Position numbers and translations under genes: made by a program. The notes under the pieces were generated by a model. It saw nothing but the letters and a program-made list of their open reading frames with translations, was not told where the DNA came from and searched no databases. Shown in pieces: positions 56,601 to 64,000 of a stretch of DNA of 64,000 nucleotides. The stretch is from Arctopsyche grandis (lineage: Eukaryota; Arthropoda; Insecta; Trichoptera; Hydropsychidae): the NCBI RefSeq assembly GCF_051622035.1, contig NC_135355.1:19895486-19959485 (forward strand), in the 5' to 3' direction. Every line of letters begins with the position of its first letter. Within the stretch, counting starts at the first letter, position 1.

Positions 56601-59600
56601 AGACATAAGATCACATTTTTTTCACAATTAAGTGTACGAAAATAATGTTTTAACTTTAATCACACATCACTTCCAGAACCACCTATTGAAATGTCTACGC
56701 AAAATACTAAATAAAAGTCAAAAGAAATTAAAATTGAAAGACAGCTAATTTAAGTACATATAATTATAAATAATTATCATCTTTATATTCAGTAAATCTT
56801 ATGCAAATTGAAATAATATAATCTTAAAAATTTTGCCTTTATAATTTTTTCCTTTTGAAAATACCACCATTCCTAGACGCATGTATTTATTGAACATACA
56901 TTATATGTAGTAAATTGAGGTTAGGTTTCATGTGTCAGTTGACTAATAGAGAATTCATTATGACGGACACCGTGCCATTCTATTAACTGTTAACGCCAAC
57001 GACTTGGCTAGGCAACGCCAAAATTTCGTGTCAATACCACTTGACTATTTTTAATTTGTGATACAAAAATCCGACAAAGCCTACAAAGTCACTCGTATAC
57101 AAACAATAAAACAATGTGTTCCAAAAATTTACCACTGTCCAACCCTATAAATATTGTTGAGTACTTATATACAGTACAAATAAAAAGAACGAAGCAGGCA
57201 TTACAATCGATTTAAAGAAAAAATCAAGCTCGTTTGCACATAGGGCGCAATTTGACTCGCGATTGCGCTAATCCCGATTGAGCGGGTGGGGAAGGAGGCG
57301 AGGAATAATCGAACAAATCCTCGCTGAAATATGAGATTCGGCGAAGCGAACGATGCCATCCAAAATCATTCTCGCTTGATAAAGTATCGGATTAAAATGG
57401 GATCAAGCGCAACTCGAGAACTCCGTTCGGAAAACTGCGAGCTCGTGGAAGCACTGGGAGGGAGGGAGCTTTCCGCCGGAAAGTCCCCTAGGGCTTATTT
57501 CTGTGCGACGTTCGTCAACGACGAAAAATTGACAAATTTTTCGACACCAACATGCACTACTGAAATGTGCTGAATTGTATGAATGACGAAGGAACAGTCC
57601 ATAGGATCGCCATTTACAGCGTATGCCATATTAAATGTCACCGGTCGGAAAGTAATCCATACTTTTCATCTAAAAATATTCATCTATTTAATTTTTAATA
57701 TTAATATATTTAATTTTTAATATTAATATATTTAATTTTTACGTTGTATTTAACCGATTAAATACTAAAATCTCTGTTTCTGTAATCTTGAGGAATAAAA
57801 AAATGCGGCCGACACGCAATTCAGTCAAAATTATACGTACAAAATATATTTTGAATATGAATTCATAATTAGACAGTAACTGCAGTAAACTGTTGTAATT
57901 GTATAAATTAGTTTTAGAAAATTAGTATAAAAATTTAATCGAATTCTGATTTGGTAAACATTTGAATATTCGGAATAAAAATTCCATGTAATTTTGTAAG
58001 TATACATACAAATATATGTACATAGTGCCTAATACATAGTGAAAAATGCCTGATTGTTGGAAGAAACTTGTAAAGAAATTACATTTTAAAATTAATGTAG
58101 GAACACTTAATTGAATTATTTCACTTACATAGTAACCGACAAAATTTACATATGTACATATGTATATTTTTTAATTCGGTTAGTGTGTGTGTGTGCGTGT
58201 GCGTGTGTTGTCAGTGTCAGATGAAAAGCATTTATCAAGATATGTATGTACGACCGAACCGACAGTCCTTCAAACCAATCGCTTCTAAGTAATTGACACA
58301 ATTTATTCCGATTCCGATATGCACCTTAAGGACGTGGAGTGGGTTCTCGAGTATTTTTTTCATCCTTTGTTACGCGTCGGAGACGAGAGGTTGGCTTAAG
58401 CTATGGGGTTCGCGACGCTTCTTCAGCTCATATTTTAACGAAAGCTCCGATTAGATAAACAAGTATCGCGATCGAATAAGCCAGCGAATAATTCGGTAAA
58501 GACCTCTCCAAAATACGGAGGTTGGGAAGGGAGAAAGGGTAGTAGGTAGCGATGGTGAGGGTAATCAAGATACCAACGACGAGGGTAGAAATTAACTTTT
58601 TCGCCGTCGCCGCCTCCTACGACAAGAAAATAAACAACGTAAAAACAACAAACGAAAACCGCGAAATTCAACCAAATTTACCTTATTTATAGGTACTTAC
58701 GTGTGAGTGAGTACCATTTCACTGAAAACGAAATTTAATTAAGCCGCTCCAGATCTGAGCAAATACAGAGTATTCAGATAAAAATGTATGCTCTTTTACT
58801 TAATACATATTTAAATATAAAGAATAGTAAAATACTATTGATCTGTCCGTGAACGTTTATAAGCTTTTATTTGAAATTTTATTTGAAGTAAAAAAAAAAT
58901 TAAAGTTATAGTATTTATGTTTTTTATTCCTTTTAAACTTATATTTACTGTTGAAACTCAGATTATTCATGTTACATATCAAGTGCAGATATTTAAGTCT
59001 AAATAAGCAAGAATTAAAGAATATCCCTTATTTATTACACAAGGCTTTTCCGATTGAAACGACTAATATGTATGTTCATACTTATTATATGTAATTATGT
59101 ATAATAGATATGTACGAAAACATAAATATCTCATGAAAATATATGTAGTGAAATATGATATCCGTCAAACTTATACAATGTTTTTCACTATATATCTCCC
59201 AACTAGTTATTATTACAAATTACAAAGGAATGCTTTTGTATATCCTCTTCCAATTAATTACCGAGCCACCGTTCAGATTTTAAATGGAATAACAAAGTCG
59301 AAGAGTGGGAGGGCCCACTCATCAAAATATGTCCAGAGGCGCTGAGCGATTATGCCGACTAATTGACTGATCAACGCCAAATGAAGATTGACGTTCTGAC
59401 ATTGAACGATGGCCTTCACATACATATACCCAACATTCAGGATTAGCGGTGACAAACGTGCCTCCCAGACAAAATCTATAAGACAAAACGCGTCGACTTT
59501 ACCGGGGATTACTACTAACAAACGGCCAAGCCCAGCTACATACAGACATATATCAGCTCCTTATATATTTTTCTCGCTAAATAAGTAGACTAATATATTG

Positions 59601-59766
59601 GACTAGACTATTTTTAATTATCTACTCTTACTTATACACATGTATGTATGTATATTTTCATACCATATCATAATATATGAGGATTGACTTGTGATTACAA
59701 TGGCACTGTTATGCATTCATCATGTCAAACGTTTGTCGTCAAAAATATACCTGCATATTTATTGTA
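53669..59766 (-). other. ttv intron upstream of the first exon seen; no gene recognised
   Basis: GC-rich islands at 53850-54160, 56080-56230, 57240-57500 and 58330-58640 stand out from the AT-rich background and could be conserved regulatory DNA. No exon carrying the expected GT47 wording was found here. A possible decayed coding remnant lies at 59273-59521. Confidence 0.5.
59273..59521. other. Possible decayed coding remnant of unknown origin
   Basis: The plus strand in one frame reads WNNKVEEWEGPLIKICPEAL then SDYAD, stop, LTDQRQMKIDVLTLNDGLHI, with later stops. The minus strand is open for 82 codons. The wording looks protein-like, but I do not recognise a family. Chance is possible. Confidence 0.25.
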
Positions 59767-61380
59767 CAGTGCCCGACAGCATTAAGTGGACACTATTTAT
59801 GTGAACACAAGAACGCGGTTTTCTCAAAAAGTATTTAGCAATGAGCTTTATGGCGCACTTCGAGTACTCGATATTTGATACAATGCAAGTGTTTAAGTTT
59901 CAACAGTTTTTTGTTGGGCGTCATCGCGCAAAACATCTCGCAAAAAATGGATAACTCGAAACAGATGTCGATTGTTTTAAAATCAAAAATTATTACGTAA
60001 TTCGAAGCAAATCTTTCTACATATACGTGAAATATCTCGTCGGGTAAGATTTGTAGAGAATTCAGTTCGTCGATTTTTGAAAAAATATCGAGAAATTCTT
60101 ACGGGGAGGAAACCTGGGATCGGAAGATGACGTGTGACCAGTGTTCGCGAAGATCGTCGTATCAAGCAAAAATCCACTCAAAACAGCGGTAGAAATTCCA
60201 GAAGAACTTCAAGCATGAGATCATGTGACATTTTTAGAAAAAACATTGAGGAAGTAGCTTTCGGAGCCTGGATATCAGCCACACCACCCTGCCAAAAAGC
60301 CGTTTCTTACACTTAAAATGCAAAAAAATCATATAAATTGGGCTAAGAATCATAGGAATTGGACTGTCTATAATTGGAAAAGGGTTGTAGTTTCTGAAAA
60401 ATCGAAGTTCAATTTCTTTGGGCGGGATGGGATGTGCATGGTTCGTCGGAAAGTTGGCGAAAGATTCCGCGCGGAATGCATTTCTCCGGTCGTTGCGTAT
60501 TCACCCCATTTAATGGTTTAAGGGTGTACTACCGCATATCTATGGTTTAGGATCCCTGACCATTATTGAGGGAATAAAGAATGTAGAAAAGCACAAAAGT
60601 GTGCTTTTAAATCTTGTAATTCCAACGATCGAGAAAATAACGCAACATTCAAAAATCCGATTTATCAAGTGATTCTGCACCATGTCACGCGCTCGAGCAG
60701 GGAGTACAATTTCGATTTTTTTTGTCTAAATCTTTTACTAAATGATTAATAATATCCTTTATCACTTACAGATCACAAAATTTAGGAATATACTGGGCAT
60801 CAAATCATTAGAATGGCCGGGAAACAATCCAGATCTGAATCTATGGGCTATTTTAAAGAGAAAATTGGCAAAACGATGTACATCAAATATCATAGAATTG
60901 CGTAAAAATATAATCGAAACTTGGGAGAATGATATTACGATGGAATGTTTAAATTCACTGTACGAAATCAACGTATATTGGCGATTATTCAAAATCGAGG
61001 CGGCAGTACGAAATATTAGAATATAATAAGTATAACATTATCCAAAAGTAGTTTTATTCACAAAAGATATTTTCAATACCTCACAAGGAATATTACCTTT
61101 AGAAATCTAACAACAAAAATGGTGTAAGGATAGTCTGATCCTCATAAATTACATTGGCTCAACTTCGGCACAATTACCGTTAATGACCGCTTTCTATTTC
61201 TGCATACATTCCAATAATATCCTGTTAACTATTTCCATTTTTTTATTTGCTTAAATTGAAGTTTACTGATTAAACTTCAAACCCTCCATTCAAGAATTCT
61301 TTGAAAATTACAATATCGAACATAATTTTAAAAAAAAATGTAAAAATAGTCGAGTGTGGCATTTTCTATTTCTACGACTG
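59767..61380 (+). mobile_element. Tc1-like element, about 1.6 kb, decayed
   Basis: TA dinucleotides at 59765-59766 and 61381-61382 bracket it. The left end cagtgcccgacagcattaag and the right end (reverse complement cagtcgtagaaatagaaaat) match only partly, so the right boundary is tentative. Length fits the Tc1 family. Confidence 0.65.
59949..61026 (+). pseudogene. Tc1-like transposase pseudogene
   Basis: Pieces in different frames: IVLKSKIIT near the start (59965); LTGRKPGIGR and VTSVREDRRIKQKSTQ (about 60090-60180); NWKRVVVSEKSKFNFFGRDG (about 60375-60430), where the first catalytic Asp of SDE is replaced by E-K; and LEWPGNNPDLN with LWAILKRKLAKRC (60800-60890), the region of the last catalytic D/E in Tc1 DD34E transposases. 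The C-terminus ends AAVRNIRI. Many stops and frameshifts show it is inactive. Confidence 0.8.
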
Positions 61381-61621
61381 TATATACACATGTGTACAAA
61401 AATTACAGTTTTTTTAAAACAATAATTGAAAAATTTTCCTTCTCGCTATATAAACACTAGTGTTAGACCCGTTGATTTCAACGGGTGGTTTCGAAAAGGA
61501 ATTGAAACTCGAATAAAAATAAAGTTAAAGATATTGAATCGACTGGTTTCGGAAAGAAATTGATGCACGAATTACGAATGACAAATTACGAAGTGATTAC
61601 GAATTACGAATTACATTTTGT

Positions 61622-61800
61622 GTATCGCCGACGCCTCCGGCACCCCGGGGCCTTCGCCCCCGGCGCTTCCGTCGCTCCGGGGCCTTCGGCCCCAGCGCCG
61701 CCGACGCCTCCAGCGCCCGCAGCGCACCCAGCGCCCCCGATGCCTTCGGCACCCCGGGGGCTTCGCCCCCAGCGCCCCCGATGCCTCCGGCACCGGGGGC
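61622..61800. repeat. Very GC-rich minisatellite
   Basis: About 180 bp of cgcccccgatgcctccggca-type units with small hairpins such as ccccgggggcttcgccccc. The GC content is extreme against the AT-rich neighbourhood. Pro/Ala/Gly-rich frames on both strands are artefacts of this repeat. Confidence 0.9.
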
Positions 61801-61831
61801 ATCTATATATACATATATATATATATACATA

Positions 61832-61905
<74 letters not shown>
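61801..61905. repeat. (TA)n array
   Basis: About 100 bp of almost perfect TA repeats starting right after the GC-rich minisatellite. Confidence 0.95.
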
Positions 61906-61910
<5 letters not shown>

Positions 61911-62301
61911 TGGAATGCATAATATTCAAGGTTGCGAGGTCAATGACAGGGATTTGTTTATACATAATTGTGGGTATTGAGTTTTGTAAATTAAACACAC
62001 ATAGTTCACAGATCTTTTTGCTTACGTCACGCGATGTAAAAATACGTACTTTTCATATAATGCGATTCCGACTCCAATTTTGACTTCGATGTTGACTTCG
62101 GGTTTCATAGTTTTTTTTTTATTGCATAATTTAATTGGCATAACCGATTCTCGATTTCTGTTTCAGTTCCGATTCCGATTAATTATTACTATTCATGTTA
62201 TAACTTTATTTTAAATCATGAATCAATCCGAAAGCACCTGAAATTTCAGATGAAATTTCCCGTTAAAATTTCCGCTGAAATTTCAACGGGCATAAAACTA
62301 G

Positions 62302-63071
62302 TGATTAAATAAAATCGTTGAATTGCACGTATTTGATGTATTGTGACCAAAACCGATTGTTTCCTCCATCTTATATTTTTTTTATTAAATTGATTTGTTT
62401 GCGTATGAAATTTATACACATATACATATGTACAATGATTATGTGTATGTGAATGAATGCACATACTTACTTTTTATTTATACCTATTTCATTACCAATA
62501 ATTCAATAAATTGGATAACGTGTCAATTTTTAGTGATTTTTAAATTACATTTATTTGGTAATGCCAGCTTCGTTTCAACTCAAGTTACATTAAAAAAAAC
62601 CGAATAATCTTGATAAACCCTATCAAATAATCATTGAAATACATGTTTATCAGTTTTTTAGATTTATTCCAGGAATAGAACTTAAAACCACATATGTACA
62701 TACATTCATACATTAGCAAAACGTTCTTCTGACTCAGATATCACTGTTTCAATACATGTGTATGTATGTACACGCATGTATTGCTTTTTCTGAGCTTTCA
62801 GCTCGAAATTTTACCGATTTAAAATTCAGCACACTTTCAATTAACCCTTTTAAACGAAAACAAAAAATAGTGTGGCCAGAACACTATCCCAATAAACATG
62901 TTTCAATAGAAAATACTCAATATATTTGAATTGAACTGGACGACTACTTAGAGAGATTTGAAAGCTGTAAAGAGTAAATTTCTACAAATGAAAGTTAAAA
63001 TACCCGAATAAAGATTCCAATATTCATTTTGAACAGGAAATTGATAGATTTTGAGGGGTTTGCTGCTAATG
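62302..63071. other. No gene seen
   Basis: AT-rich intronic sequence with tacatatgta palindromes. Confidence 0.5.
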
Positions 63072-63175
63072 ATTGCAAACCACCCGGCTGCATGCTCATT
63101 TCGATTGCATTTTAACTGTTTGAATTTCAGCATGTACGAAAGATGAGATATTCATGGGGTTGAGCAGATGACATT
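63072..63175. repeat. Dispersed repeat fragment
   Basis: Matches 38080-38170 at most positions over about 100 bp (tgcatgctcatttcga, gagatattcatggggtt). Confidence 0.75.
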
Positions 63176-63380
63176 TCGATGTACATTGATCATTGGCAAT
63201 TCTTAAAATTGAGTTGGATCTTTCTGGCAAGTTTAAAATGGCAAAAGCCGAGACAAAAGTATGAAATGAGCATGCAGCGAAAAGAGCATGCACACGCTTG
63301 GTTTGCAATCGTTTGCAGCGCAGGGAATTTTGAGACATCGACCGAACAACACCAAGATATAGAAAATCGCGCGATTTAAA

Positions 63381-63389
<9 letters not shown>

Positions 63390-63437
<48 letters not shown>

Positions 63438-63443
63438 GATTCG

Positions 63444-63533
<90 letters not shown>

Positions 63534-63543
63534 CGAATCTCGA
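63390..63543. repeat. (AT)n array with an internal perfect inverted repeat
   Basis: AT repeats at 63390-63434 and 63447-63530. The 13-mer tcgagattcggag (63434-63446) is inverted at 63531-63543 (ctccgaatctcga), so the second AT array sits inside a perfect hairpin. Confidence 0.9.
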
Positions 63544-64000
63544 GTCAATCAACATTTTTTATTACCAGATTCGTGTTCACTGGGTATAGATCAATAAGAA
63601 AAGTCATATCTCATCTCTGAACCAAAAAAAGTCGTCATTTGTCGAACAGTGTTATTAGAATTTTTAAGAAGAGTTCTAGTTTTTGCATATACATAACATT
63701 TTCATAGTGTATCGTAAAAATTTGGCTTGTTGTAAAAGTTTATCACAAAATTAAAGTCATTTATTTAAAATGTACACAGTTTTTATGCGCACGTAATTAG
63801 TTAATTTACCATATACCGACAAAACCACAATTAAGTGATTAAATTTAATTAAAAGTTGCACGTTACATTTTGCTTCAATGATTGTCGAGGCACATGAATA
63901 ATTCATAATGTTGAATAAAAATGGTAAGTGTATTTATCAACTCAATGTCAACGCAAGTAATTATCAAAAAAATACGTACACCTTATATTTTTGTACGTGA

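Larger units (their letters stand above)
61457..62301. mobile_element. Head-to-head Helitron-like structure with outward 3' ends
   Basis: The left end, read on the minus strand, ends in hairpin CCCGTTGA/TCAACGGG (61468-61485), a spacer and CTAG (61460-61457) before T. The right end, on the plus strand, ends in CCCGTT/AACGGG (62259-62290), gcataaaa and CTAG (62298-62301) before T. The left part resembles 4700-4810 reversed; the right part (61915-62301) resembles 32600-32942. Between them lie a GC-rich minisatellite and a TA array. Confidence 0.5.

Noticed and set aside
57331..57573. 80-codon plus-strand frame in a GC-rich island
   Set aside because: No domain, no splice or promoter evidence; composition alone can explain it.
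59273..59521. Possible upstream ttv exon
   Set aside because: The translation does not contain the expected exostosin-domain wording before VPELVRS, and the splice phase is not supported.
61560..62083. Long Pro/Ala/Gly- and Ile/Tyr-rich reading frames on both strands
   Set aside because: They come from the GC-rich minisatellite and the TA array; no start context, splice structure or domain.
63096..63548. 150-codon minus-strand frame with an (IY)n tract
   Set aside because: It is an (AT)n microsatellite read in frame.

Overview
The window is eukaryotic nuclear DNA, almost certainly from an insect. It is strongly AT-rich, full of microsatellites and transposon debris, and has one split host gene whose introns reach about 18 kb. 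The order is not resolved. The host protein is closest in wording to the arthropod EXT1 (tout-velu) family, and RTE, Jockey, hAT, Mutator-like, Tc1 and Helitron-like elements sit together in its introns.

Host gene: the only convincing cellular gene is the C-terminal half of an EXT1/tout-velu heparan sulfate co-polymerase on the minus strand. Six exons (53668-53549, 35416-35156, 28671-28562, 28487-28307, 12795-12542, 10352-10172) join in frame into 368 residues plus a stop. They cover the very end of the GT47 exostosin domain and the whole GT64 domain. The N-terminal half, including promoter and first exons, lies beyond base 64000. Introns are about 10.3 kb or more, 18.1 kb, 6.5 kb, 74 bp, 15.5 kb and 2.2 kb.

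Region 1-10 kb, downstream of the gene: the 5' part of an ORF1 (gag-like) coding region of a non-LTR retrotransposon runs off the left edge on the minus strand. A 1.0-kb terminal-inverted-repeat element, a Helitron-like copy, an RTE relic with a small insertion in it and a possible solo LTR follow.

Region 10-28 kb, last two long introns: a MITE 40 bp from a splice donor, a fold-back element, a tRNA-derived SINE, Tc1 and hAT fragments, and a complete but decayed hAT element with target-site duplications. Region 29-33 kb: a 5'-truncated RTE retrotransposon with a nearly intact 645-codon reverse transcriptase and an exact 13-bp target duplication, then Helitron-like ends. Region 35-54 kb: a Mutator-like element with iterated terminal repeats and a SWIM zinc-finger reading frame, nested in a SINE; a BED-type hAT relic; a decayed Jockey element; and small hAT-type elements nested in each other. 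Region 54-64 kb: a decayed Tc1 element, a head-to-head Helitron-like structure holding a very GC-rich minisatellite and a long TA array, and a TA hairpin.

No CRISPR array, operon, tRNA gene or rRNA gene was seen. The genes do not form a pathway: one host gene carries many layers of transposon insertions. The most notable items are the Mutator-like element, the GC-rich head-to-head Helitron-like structure and the retrotransposon ORF1 with an in-frame duplication. No clearly new biological system was found.
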